Origin: Anaerococcus tetradius ATCC 35098
GTDB taxonomy: Bacteria; Bacillota; Clostridia; Tissierellales; Peptoniphilaceae
Reading direction: 5' to 3'
DNA: 48,144 nucleotides
NCBI RefSeq assembly: GCF_000159095.1
Contig: NZ_GG666309.1
Location: 1-48,144 of the forward strand
The notes under the pieces are model-generated. The model had not been told where the DNA came from and did no database searches. It worked only from the letters and a program-made list of their open reading frames with translations. Shown in pieces: positions 25,154 through 33,294 of this stretch. The number at the start of each line of letters is the position of its first letter. Position 1 is the first letter of the stretch. A program made the translations under genes and the position numbers.

Positions 25154-26740
25154 CTATAAGGCAGATTTTCTAAGTGTTTCTTTACTTATCTTACCAACGC
25201 TTGTCAATGGCCAAGCATCAACCTTTTTAACTAAATCTGGTAATTTGAAATGGGCTACTCCATGCTCTTTTAGAAATGTTCTGATTTCATTTAGAGTAAT
25301 CTCGTTATCTCCTGAAAGGACAAAAACTCCTATTTTTTCTCCTAAAATTTGATCTGGAATTCCTACAACTTGTACTTCTACAATTTTATCGTGAGTTAAT
25401 AGAATTTCTTCTAGCTCTGTAGGGGTTATTTTTTCTCCAGCTCTATTGATCATTTCTTTTAGCCTTCCTACAATTTGAAAATTACCATCTTTAAGCTTTC
25501 TAGCTTTATCACCTGTTTTGAAGTAACAATCTTCAGTTATACAGTTCTTATTAATTTCATCTAAATTATAATAACCATAAATTGTATATGGGCCTCTAAC
25601 TATAAGTTCTCCATACTCCTCTACAGGTAATTCTTTCCCTTCTTCATCAACAATCAATACCTCATCATATTCACTTATTGGTTTACCTTGTGTATTGTAT
25701 ATAGTTTCACTATTATCATCTAAACTTGTAGTTGATATTAAACCTTCAGCAATTCCAAAAATTTGCTGAAGCTTACAAGAAAAACCTCTCTCGATTTTCT
25801 TGGCTGTAATTTGGTCTAAAACAGAACCACCAATCTGAATCAATTTTAAAGAGGATATATCATATTCATCCATTTCTAAAAACTCTATACACATATTAGC
25901 CATGGCAGGAACTAATCCAGTAATTGTAACTCTCTCTTCTTCAATTAACGGTATTATCTCATCAGGGCTTGTAGTAGGGCAAATCACTATTTTCCCTCCA
26001 TAAAACAATGTTCCCATTATTCCAGGGCATCCTAAAGGAAAGTTATGAGACATCGGTAAAGCAGCTAAATATACACTTTCTTCAGTTAACCCACACCTTC
26101 GTCCCGAATACTCTGCTACATATAAGTAATCACAGTGTCTCCTTGGGATTAATTTCGGTATTCCTGTTGTTCCTCCAGATAACAATAGTAAACCTATGTC
26201 TTTATAATCAACATTCACATTTTCTTCAATAGGCGTATTTGCTTTGATTTCTGTTAGAGATCTGAACTCTTCATTATCTCCCTGAATAAAAACTTTTATA
26301 TCTGTTCTATTTTCTTTAATAACTTCTCTAATCATTTCCGTATAAGAAAATCCTAAATACCTATCTTGTGCGATATATGCCTTTGCTTCTGATAATTGAA
26401 TTATTCCACTAATCTCCGTCTTTCTATGAGCTGGTAAAGACATAATTGGAATTACTCCTATTTTAAAAAGAGCAAAAGCCACAAAAATCAATTCAGCACT
26501 GTTTGGTAGTTGTAATACAACTTTATCACCCTTTTTAAAGCCTTCTTTTAAAAATCCCTTTGCATATCTATTAGAGATACTTTCAATCTCTTTATAAGAA
26601 TACTCGTTTCCATTTTCATTGATGGCTATTTTTTCACTATATTTATTGGAAACTTTAGTTAAAAAATCACCTAGAGATAAATGATTCCAAACCTCTTTGT
26701 CATAGAAGTCTTCTAATTTTTCTTTAATTTTTATATTCAT
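25154..26740 (-). CDS. Salicyl-AMP ligase (YbtE/PchD/DhbE-like)
   Basis: The 528-residue stand-alone adenylation enzyme activates an aryl acid and loads the aryl carrier of the adjacent NRPS. Visible motifs are LLSGGTTGIPKLIPR, LPMSHNFPLGCPG, FGIAEG, FKTGD and GRLKEMINRAGEKI. Cys238 in HNFPLGC sits where DHB-activating DhbE has a serine (Ser240). From memory, this change is associated with salicylate preference and fits the salicylate synthase in the same island. I chose ATG 26740, which makes an ATGA overlap with the PPTase stop and follows GGAGG. An in-frame ATG at 26758 is less likely. The NRPS begins 12 bases downstream. Confidence 0.92.
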   Translation of the reverse strand: MNIKIKEKLEDFYDKEVWNHLSLGDFLTKVSNKYSEKIAINENGNEYSYKEIESISNRYAKGFLKEGFKKGDKVVLQLPNSAELIFVAFALFKIGVIPIMSLPAHRKTEISGIIQLSEAKAYIAQDRYLGFSYTEMIREVIKENRTDIKVFIQGDNEEFRSLTEIKANTPIEENVNVDYKDIGLLLLSGGTTGIPKLIPRRHCDYLYVAEYSGRRCGLTEESVYLAALPMSHNFPLGCPGIMGTLFYGGKIVICPTTSPDEIIPLIEEERVTITGLVPAMANMCIEFLEMDEYDISSLKLIQIGGSVLDQITAKKIERGFSCKLQQIFGIAEGLISTTSLDDNSETIYNTQGKPISEYDEVLIVDEEGKELPVEEYGELIVRGPYTIYGYYNLDEINKNCITEDCYFKTGDKARKLKDGNFQIVGRLKEMINRAGEKITPTELEEILLTHDKIVEVQVVGIPDQILGEKIGVFVLSGDNEITLNEIRTFLKEHGVAHFKLPDLVKKVDAWPLTSVGKISKETLRKSAL

Positions 26741-27423
26741 TTTTCCTCCGTTGTGCAAATTGCCCCTATATACCCTGAATTATCTCTAATCATTCTAAGT
26801 TGTTTATTGTAGCCTTTACTATCTCTTAACTCAGCCCAATTCTTGCTAATATTTATAACTTCTATCTCCTTAGTATCTCTGATTAGACCAATACCATCAC
26901 ATTTTAAGTAAGCTTCCTTAATCGTCCATAATTCATAAAATTTGCAGAAATCCTTATCTATATATTCAATTTCTGAATCTGTAAAACAATTATTTACTAT
27001 ATCTTTGTACTCAAATCTCTTATTTATCCATTCTATATCTACGCCTATTTCTTCTTGAGAGAATCCAACTATTACAAGACCATCTGTATGGGAAATGTTG
27101 AACTTTATTCCTTTATTGTTTTTAACAAATGGTTTTTTGTACTTTCCATTTAATACCTCTATTTTTTCAACATCTTTTCTTAATATAAAGGAAAAAACTT
27201 TATTTACTACGCTTCGAGATACAATATAATTTATCCTTGCTACCTCTGATTTAAATCCTTGAGCATGTTTAATTTCTTCCTTTTTTAAAAATTTTTCTGT
27301 ATAATATTTATCCTTAAATTCAGATGTGTTAATTGTTAATAAAGCTACTTCATTATCAAAAAACCTATCAACAATACAGTCGATTTCATCAAATTTAAAC
27401 ACTTGTAAAATTTTTGTATCCAT
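26737..27423 (-). CDS. Sfp-type 4'-phosphopantetheinyl transferase
   Basis: This 228-residue enzyme transfers phosphopantetheine from CoA to the carrier serines of the NRPSs. It shows the Sfp signatures KFNISHTDG, GVDIEWI (Mg-binding) and FYELWTIKEAYLKCDGIGL (the WxxKEA motif). Its length matches Sfp/EntD-type enzymes. It lies one base after the thioesterase stop and overlaps the AMP ligase by four bases, so its role in priming this assembly line is well supported by context. Confidence 0.92.
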   Translation of the reverse strand: MDTKILQVFKFDEIDCIVDRFFDNEVALLTINTSEFKDKYYTEKFLKKEEIKHAQGFKSEVARINYIVSRSVVNKVFSFILRKDVEKIEVLNGKYKKPFVKNNKGIKFNISHTDGLVIVGFSQEEIGVDIEWINKRFEYKDIVNNCFTDSEIEYIDKDFCKFYELWTIKEAYLKCDGIGLIRDTKEIEVINISKNWAELRDSKGYNKQLRMIRDNSGYIGAICTTEEK

Positions 27424-27424
27424 T

Positions 27425-28165
27425 CTAATCGTTGATATATTTTCTCAATTCTTTAATTACATCTTCTTCAGAAGTGTTTATAAACATATGTTCTCCTTCG
27501 ATGTACTCATATGTGAAATTCTTTGTCGTATATTCACTCCACTTAGTCATTTCTTCTAAACTCATTTCCTTATCAATTGTTCCCATCAAGCCTAGTATAT
27601 CACTATCAACTTTTTTATATTCTTCATCTTGATAGTCCTCATCTATGATAAAATCTGCTCTTAAAGTAGGTAAAAAGATACTAATTAAATCCTTGTTATC
27701 TAATATTTCATCAGGAGTTCCACCATATCTTCTCAATCCTTCTATAAATCCATCATCATCTAAATGGTAGATAGGATTTGGCTCTTTATAGCATGGCGCC
27801 CTCCCCGCTGAAATAATTAAGCCTTCAGGGTTTGGAAGCCCACTCTCTTTTATTTTCAATGCTAATTCATAAACTATCTTAGTCCCCATGCTGTGTCCAA
27901 ATAAATAATATGGTGATGTAAAGTCAAAAACTGTTTTCATAGCTTTAAATAGTTCTTCAACTAATTCTCTGATATCCTTAATAGCTTTTTCAGAAAACCT
28001 ATTTTCTCTACCTGGATATTGAGCAAAATACACACCGCTATTTTTAAAATGTCTTCCCCAATTTTTAAAAGAAGAAGCTCCTCCTCCAGCATAGGGAAAT
28101 ATAAAAATGGTATTCCTACTCTCTTGTATTCCTATTTCATTGCCATGTACAAACCACTTACTCAA
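27425..28165 (-). CDS. Type II thioesterase (YbtT/PchC-like)
   Basis: The 246-residue alpha/beta hydrolase has FPYAGGGASSFKNW, YPGRENRFSE, the nucleophile elbow FGHSMG and a C-terminal GEHMFIN supplying the catalytic histidine. Type II thioesterases remove wrong or stalled acyl groups from NRPS carriers. It is the first gene of the assembly-line operon and has its own promoter and a DtxR-like box. The start codon is TTG at 28165, six bases after AGGAGGT; no ATG is suitably placed, so this non-ATG start is convincing. Unlike the thioesterase domain inside the NRPS, its nucleophile is the usual serine. Confidence 0.9.
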   Translation of the reverse strand: MSKWFVHGNEIGIQESRNTIFIFPYAGGGASSFKNWGRHFKNSGVYFAQYPGRENRFSEKAIKDIRELVEELFKAMKTVFDFTSPYYLFGHSMGTKIVYELALKIKESGLPNPEGLIISAGRAPCYKEPNPIYHLDDDGFIEGLRRYGGTPDEILDNKDLISIFLPTLRADFIIDEDYQDEEYKKVDSDILGLMGTIDKEMSLEEMTKWSEYTTKNFTYEYIEGEHMFINTSEEDVIKELRKYIND

Positions 28166-28203
28166 ATTATTACCTCCTGAAAAATATTAAATATTAGCAT
28201 TTG

Positions 28204-28251
28204 TTAGTTTAAGCTAACTTAATAATAGCATATATTGATAGCATTTTTCAA
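28204..28251 (-). promoter_or_regulatory. Iron-box promoter of the NRPS operon
   Basis: On the minus strand, TTGAAA (28246-28251) and TATTAT (28222-28227) are 18 bases apart. A 19-base element at 28204-28222, TTAGTTTAAGCTAACTTAA, overlaps the end of the -10 and the start region. It agrees at 15 of 19 positions with the DtxR/IdeR consensus I remember (TTAGGTTAGCCTAACCTAA). Repression by the DtxR-type protein encoded at 35903-36295 under iron-replete conditions is the natural reading. The rest of 28166-28285 is AT-rich with no gene. Confidence 0.75.
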
Positions 28252-28285
28252 TATCTATTGATATTTTTTATAAAAATATATTTTA

Positions 28286-29254
28286 CTATTTACAAAATCT
28301 AATTATAGTTTTCAAACTAGATATATCTATTGTTTGTTTTCCATCGCTCCAAGCATTTTCTGGATTTAAGTGAGATTCTATTATGATTCCGTCAGCACCT
28401 GCTGAAATTGAAGCTTTAGATAAGGGGCCTATTAGTTCCCTCTTTCCTGTTGCATGACTTGGATCTGCGATTATTGGTAAATGTGTAATATTTTTCAAGA
28501 AAGATATGGCAGCTATATCCATTGTGTTTCTTGTATAATTTTCGTAAGTCCTAATTCCTCTCTCACATAAAATAACTTTTCCATTGCCACCAAGCATAAT
28601 ATACTCAGCACTTAATAAAAATTCTTTTATCGTTGCACTTAATCCTCTTTTAAGTAAAATAGGCTTATCTAGCTTCCCTAATTCTTTTAATAGAGAGTAA
28701 TTGTACATATTCCTAGCACCTACTTGTAAAATATCAACCTTATCTATCATATAGTCCAGTTCTCTGATATCCATTATTTCCGTTACTACAGGTATCTCAA
28801 GCTCTTTACCAATCTTATTAAGAATGTCTATTCCCTTTCTACCTAAGCCCTGAAATTCATAAGGAGATGTTCTTGGTTTAAACGCTCCTCCTCTTAATAT
28901 ATCTGCTCCTGCTTTTTTTATACCTATTGCTATATTTCTTACAATTTCTTCTGACTCAACAGAACAAGGTCCTGAAATAACAACAGGTTCTTCTCCTCCA
29001 ATTTCGATCCCTTTTACATCAATTATGGTTTTCTCTTTATATCTTTTTGTTACTAAATATCCATTCTCAATAGAAATATCTTTTGTATTTAGAAAAGCTT
29101 CTTCCTCATTTTCTATCTTTGAACATAAAGTATTATCAAAAACATTGATGATATAATAATCTTTAATATCATAATCTTGAAATAGAATATCTTCTTTTTT
29201 TAAGTATTCCACACATGCTTTAAAGTCTTTTTTTCCCTTCAGAATGTATTGCAT
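28286..29254 (-). CDS. aroF: 3-deoxy-7-phosphoheptulonate synthase (DAHP synthase)
   Basis: The 322-residue enzyme condenses PEP with erythrose-4-phosphate, the first shikimate step. An N-terminal ~60-residue ferredoxin/ACT-like domain precedes a TIM barrel with VISGPCSVES, GGAFKPRTSPYEFQGLG, ILLKRGL, LCERGIRTYE and IADPSHATGKR, the features of the type I-beta (AroF/AroA(G)-like) class. It is the last gene of the salicylate-shikimate operon, 15 bases after aroQ, with AAAGGGGTG before the start. The 120-base gap that follows contains the next promoter. The N-terminal domain may allow feedback control. Confidence 0.93.
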   Translation of the reverse strand: MQYILKGKKDFKACVEYLKKEDILFQDYDIKDYYIINVFDNTLCSKIENEEEAFLNTKDISIENGYLVTKRYKEKTIIDVKGIEIGGEEPVVISGPCSVESEEIVRNIAIGIKKAGADILRGGAFKPRTSPYEFQGLGRKGIDILNKIGKELEIPVVTEIMDIRELDYMIDKVDILQVGARNMYNYSLLKELGKLDKPILLKRGLSATIKEFLLSAEYIMLGGNGKVILCERGIRTYENYTRNTMDIAAISFLKNITHLPIIADPSHATGKRELIGPLSKASISAGADGIIIESHLNPENAWSDGKQTIDISSLKTIIRFCK

Positions 29255-29269
29255 TTTATCACCCCTTTT

Positions 29270-29698
29270 CTACTTTTTAATTAGGGATTCAATGGCTTGT
29301 AAATAACCTTCAAACCCCTTACCGTAGATTGTCATCTCAGCATGTTCTGAAATAAATGACTTTTTCCTATAATCCTCTCTATCCATTATGTCTGTTAAAT
29401 GAACTTCTACCGTTCTTATTCCTACAGCTTTTAAGGCATCTAAAATAGCTATGCTGGTATGAGTATAGGCGCCTGGATTAATCACTATCCCATAATATCT
29501 ACCATAAGATTTTTGAATTATGTCTATTATCTCTCCTTCATGATTAGATTGGAAAGTATCCACTTCAATATTTATCTTATTTGCATATTCTTTGATCTCC
29601 CTACACAAATCCTCATATGTTTTTACTCCATAGATTTCCGGCTCTCTAATTCCCAACATATTAAGGTTTGGACCATTAATAACTAAAATTTTTTTCAT
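29270..29698 (-). CDS. aroQ: 3-dehydroquinate dehydratase, type II
   Basis: This 142-residue protein has the type II dehydroquinase signature: NGPNLNMLGIREPEIYG with the catalytic tyrosine, FQSNHEGEIID, INPGAYTHTSIAILDAL and VHLTDIMDREDYRKKSF. It converts 3-dehydroquinate to 3-dehydroshikimate. The start overlaps the end of the aroE-aroK fusion by 23 bases, and aroF follows. Family proteins are about 145 residues, so it is full length. Identification is firm. Confidence 0.94.
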   Translation of the reverse strand: MKKILVINGPNLNMLGIREPEIYGVKTYEDLCREIKEYANKINIEVDTFQSNHEGEIIDIIQKSYGRYYGIVINPGAYTHTSIAILDALKAVGIRTVEVHLTDIMDREDYRKKSFISEHAEMTIYGKGFEGYLQAIESLIKK

Positions 29699-30917
29699 AA
29701 ACTTTTACTATCTCCTCTACTGTTTCTAGAAGACTTTTATTATTTTTAACCCTATAATCTGAAAGTTTTTTATAAATAGGATTTCTTTTCTCATAGATAT
29801 TATTCAATCTATCTATTCCTCCTTGCGAAAGAGGACGTCCCTTGGTGTCAAGTTGATCTAAATCTCTCTCTATATAAATAACTTGTGAATTGTATTTTAG
29901 ATATCTCCAGTTTTCTCTATCCTCAATGACCCCTCCACCAGTAGAAAACACTTTTGAAAAAGATAATAGCTCTTCCCTTACTACTTCCTTTTCAAGTTCT
30001 CGAAAAAAACGTATCCCATTTTTTTCAATTATTTTTTGAATAGTCATTTTATGAAGATTTTCAATACAATTGTCAATATCAACGAATTCCCTGTTGATTC
30101 TATGTGCTAACTCTCTTCCTATTACAGTTTTTCCACTACCTGGCATGCCAATCAATACGATATTTAATAATCTTTTTCTTATCTTTCTTTCTACCTCATC
30201 TATTAAGCTATCATCTATTTTCTTACTCAAGAATATTTCCGCAGCTTTTTTCCCTTGAGCAACTAGCATTGAAAGACCTGAGTTTGCCTTACACCCTAGT
30301 TCATTTGCTTCTATCATCAGCCTCGTGTTTAAAGGATTATAATTTAAATCAATGACATGCTTTAATTTAATCAGTTTTTTTATTTCTACAGGAAAGCTTT
30401 CATCAACAAGTGGATAAACTCCTATTGGTGTACAATTTATAAGTATCTCTGTGTCTTTAATAAGTTCTTCAATATTATGGTTTTTTATATCTTCTCTAGA
30501 AATTATTTTTATTGATTGACATTCTAAATCTTCTAGGACTACCTTACTCATCCTTGCTGTAGCTCCTGATCCAATGATAGAAAACGGACTTTCTTTCTTT
30601 ATGGATTTTATCTTCTTAATCATGTGTAAAAAACCATAATAATCTGTATTATATCCATACAAACTGCCATTTTTATTTACTATCGTATTTACACAACCTG
30701 TCTTTCTTGCACTTTCATCTAGCTTATCACAATATTCTTTTGCCATTATCTTATATGGATTTGTAATGTTTAAGCCTTTAAATTTCTTTCCACTTAAAAT
30801 TAATCTTATATCTTCTTCACTACATTCTACTAATTCATATTCACAGTCCCCAAAATACTTGTGTATCATTGGAGAAAAACTATAAATTAGTTTTTTCCCT
30901 AGTAATCCATATTCCAT
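29676..30917 (-). CDS. Shikimate dehydrogenase-shikimate kinase fusion
   Basis: One 413-residue chain carries two enzymes. Residues ~1-240 are shikimate dehydrogenase (SFSPMIHKYFG, then GLNITNPYKIMAKEYCDKL with the catalytic lysine, then GSGATARMS for cofactor). Residues ~250-413 are shikimate kinase (LIGMPGSGKTVIGREL P-loop, DIDNCIE, FSTGGGV). The AroE domain is slightly compact compared with free AroE (about 270 residues). The fusion lets dehydroshikimate pass through shikimate to shikimate-3-phosphate in one protein. AGAGGAG precedes the start. It lies between aroC and aroQ. AroE-AroK fusions occur sporadically in Bacillota, so this is uncommon rather than unique. Confidence 0.92.
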   Translation of the reverse strand: MEYGLLGKKLIYSFSPMIHKYFGDCEYELVECSEEDIRLILSGKKFKGLNITNPYKIMAKEYCDKLDESARKTGCVNTIVNKNGSLYGYNTDYYGFLHMIKKIKSIKKESPFSIIGSGATARMSKVVLEDLECQSIKIISREDIKNHNIEELIKDTEILINCTPIGVYPLVDESFPVEIKKLIKLKHVIDLNYNPLNTRLMIEANELGCKANSGLSMLVAQGKKAAEIFLSKKIDDSLIDEVERKIRKRLLNIVLIGMPGSGKTVIGRELAHRINREFVDIDNCIENLHKMTIQKIIEKNGIRFFRELEKEVVREELLSFSKVFSTGGGVIEDRENWRYLKYNSQVIYIERDLDQLDTKGRPLSQGGIDRLNNIYEKRNPIYKKLSDYRVKNNKSLLETVEEIVKVYEKNFSY

Positions 30918-30939
30918 ACTTGCTCCTCTAACTTGCTAT

Positions 30940-32019
30940 CTATAATAAATAGTCTAATACTACTAAAGACACTATCGCCTCAACTACTACAACACCTCTT
31001 ATTGCTATACAAGGATCATGCCTTCCTTTTATTTTTATCCTAGTATTGCTCATTGTTTGTATATTCACTGTTCCTTGTTCCTTCCCAATAGATGGAGTTG
31101 GTTTAAAGGCTACCTTTAAATTTATAGGCATTCCACTGCTTATTCCACCAATTATTCCACCAGCATGGTTAGTCTTGGTCTTTATTTCTTTTCTTTCATC
31201 AATATAGAAGTTATCATTGTTCTCTGAACCTAATTTCAAAGCACCCTCAAATCCAGATCCGAATTCTATTCCTTTAACTCCCGGTATGGCAAAAGACATC
31301 TTAGCAATATTATTTTCTAAACCATCAAATACAGGGTTTCCTACCCCAGGTGGCAAGCCAAATACAGAACACTCTACTATACCTCCTGTAGAATCCTTTT
31401 CTTTTACTAACTCCTGTAGGACCTTATCAATTTTTTCCATATTTTCCTCATTAATTATGGAATATCTATTATTCTCAGACTTCTCTACAGCCTTCTGTAT
31501 GTTTTCTATATCATTATGTCTTGTGTCTTGAATTTCTCTAATTCTATCTAGGTGAGCAGATACGAGAATATTCTTGCTTTCAAGTATTTGCTTAGCGATA
31601 CCTCCAAAAGCAGTTAAAATTGCTGTTAGCCTTGCCGAGAAATGCCCACCACCAATTAAATCTATATGCTCTCCAAATTTTTTCTTAGCTGAAAAATCAA
31701 TATGTGAAGGTCTTGGAGTATAGGCTAAGGTTTTATAATCCTCCGGTCTAATATTATTATTCTCAATAATAACTGCCAGTGGATCTCCCATAATAATAAA
31801 ATCCTTTATCCCTGATAAAAATTTTATTTCATCTCTTTCTTTTCTTTGAGTTACATATTTCCCAGAACCTGGTTTTCTTCTTGCCATAAATTTGTCTAGT
31901 TTTTCCATATCAACTTTTTGTCCATGGGGTAATCCATCTATTACTCCCCCAATAGCCAAACCGTGAGATTCTCCAAAAAGGCTTATTTTTATGTTTTCTC
32001 CTATACTAACTGATGACAT
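30940..32019 (-). CDS. aroC: Chorismate synthase
   Basis: The 359-residue protein is clearly AroC: SLFGESHGLAIGGVIDGLP near the N-terminus, RRKPGSGKYVTQRKE (FMN/substrate binding), GGGHFSARLTA and the C-terminal RHDPCIAIRGVVVVEA. It converts EPSP to chorismate using reduced FMN. I chose ATG 32019 because GGAGGG lies eight bases upstream; an in-frame TTG precedes it. The start lies within the end of aroA (14-base overlap), so translation is coupled. Its product is the substrate of the salicylate synthase at the head of this operon. Confidence 0.95.
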   Translation of the reverse strand: MSSVSIGENIKISLFGESHGLAIGGVIDGLPHGQKVDMEKLDKFMARRKPGSGKYVTQRKERDEIKFLSGIKDFIIMGDPLAVIIENNNIRPEDYKTLAYTPRPSHIDFSAKKKFGEHIDLIGGGHFSARLTAILTAFGGIAKQILESKNILVSAHLDRIREIQDTRHNDIENIQKAVEKSENNRYSIINEENMEKIDKVLQELVKEKDSTGGIVECSVFGLPPGVGNPVFDGLENNIAKMSFAIPGVKGIEFGSGFEGALKLGSENNDNFYIDERKEIKTKTNHAGGIIGGISSGMPINLKVAFKPTPSIGKEQGTVNIQTMSNTRIKIKGRHDPCIAIRGVVVVEAIVSLVVLDYLL

Positions 32020-33280
32020 CAAAGATCCCTCCTACTTTTTTAAAGTCCTCAAAAAAATTAGGATATGATTTATTTACCGCTCCTGCATTTACTATCGAAA
32101 CAGGTTCTTTACATCTAATAGATGCCATGGTTACTGACATAACAATTCTATGGTCATTAAAAGAATTCACAATTCCACCATCTAAAATTTCCTTCCCTTG
32201 AATAATCAATCCATCCTCTCTTTTTTTTACGTCTGCCCCTAAACTTTTTAACATCTGAAATGTACTTTCTATTCGATTGCTTTCTTTAAGTTTTAGTCTT
32301 TCTCCACCTTTTAAAATACTTTGTCCTTTTGATAATGCAGCCACTACTGATAAAATTGGAAATAAATCAGGTGTTTCGGAAAAATCTACTTCAAAGGAGT
32401 TTAAATGGCTTCTATTAGAACTTATAAAATCATCAGAACAGGTGAGAATTGCTCCAGCCTTTTTAAGAATTTGAACTATCTTTTTATCCCCTTGACTAGA
32501 TTCTAAATTTAAACCAGACATCTTTATTGAGTCTCCTAAACAACCTCCTACAAGAAAGAATGCTGCATTAGACCAATCCCCTTCGATTTGATATTCTTTA
32601 GGTGGGAGTATCCTGTCTCTCCCCCCATATATTTCAAATACACCCTCTTCTAACTCATTAACTATTATTCCAAAATCTCTTAATACTTTTATTGTTATAT
32701 TTACATAAGCCCTAGATTCTAATTTAGTAGTAAGATATATTGAACTTCTTTGATCTAGTAGTGAAGAAAGCAAAAGCAAGCCACTGACATATTGAGAACT
32801 AATATCACCACTAATTTTAAAAAAATCAGTGGTCACATTTCCTGAGATGTTAATTGGAAATCCCTTTTCCTTGAAATATAACCCTGATTCTTCTAACGTT
32901 TCGATTAATTCTCTAATCGGTCTTTTTCTAAGACCCTCAGAACAATCTACTGTTGCCTCTTTTGAAAATGTACTTACAAGTGGTAAAAGTAATCTAAGTG
33001 TTGTTCCACTCTCTTTACAGTGTAATTCAACTTTAGATTTCTTTATGTTTCCAAGGCTTGTAATTCTAATTGAATCTCCTTCCACCTTAGTTTTAGCTCC
33101 TAATTTTTCAATACAAGTAAGTGTAGCTTCTATATCTTCTGATATTGTATTTACCTGTTCTAATATGATTTCTCTGTCTTTTGCTATTCCACTTAATATA
33201 ATTGCTCGATGTAACAGCGACTTTGATGGTATCGACTTCATCTTTCCCTTAATTTCATTCGGCTTAATTTTTACATTCAT
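32006..33280 (-). CDS. aroA: EPSP synthase (3-phosphoshikimate 1-carboxyvinyltransferase)
   Basis: The 424-residue enzyme joins shikimate-3-phosphate and PEP. It contains the N-terminal KSLLHRAII block, CKESGTTLRLLLPL, RKRPIRELIETL, and LKESNRIESTFQML near the C-terminus followed by FNDHRIVMS. The length and order fit bacterial AroA, probably class II. I chose ATG 33280, preceded by AAGGTGG at seven bases and starting 14 bases after the aroB stop. A longer in-frame start at 33304 would lie inside aroB. Confidence 0.95.
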   Translation of the reverse strand: MNVKIKPNEIKGKMKSIPSKSLLHRAIILSGIAKDREIILEQVNTISEDIEATLTCIEKLGAKTKVEGDSIRITSLGNIKKSKVELHCKESGTTLRLLLPLVSTFSKEATVDCSEGLRKRPIRELIETLEESGLYFKEKGFPINISGNVTTDFFKISGDISSQYVSGLLLLSSLLDQRSSIYLTTKLESRAYVNITIKVLRDFGIIVNELEEGVFEIYGGRDRILPPKEYQIEGDWSNAAFFLVGGCLGDSIKMSGLNLESSQGDKKIVQILKKAGAILTCSDDFISSNRSHLNSFEVDFSETPDLFPILSVVAALSKGQSILKGGERLKLKESNRIESTFQMLKSLGADVKKREDGLIIQGKEILDGGIVNSFNDHRIVMSVTMASIRCKEPVSIVNAGAVNKSYPNFFEDFKKVGGIFDVIS

Positions 33281-33294
33281 TCGACAACCACCTT

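Noticed and set aside
24861-25352. 163-codon plus-strand frame across the NRPS/AMP-ligase junction
   Set aside because: It is antisense to two confident genes with conserved motifs, and has no start signal or recognisable domain.
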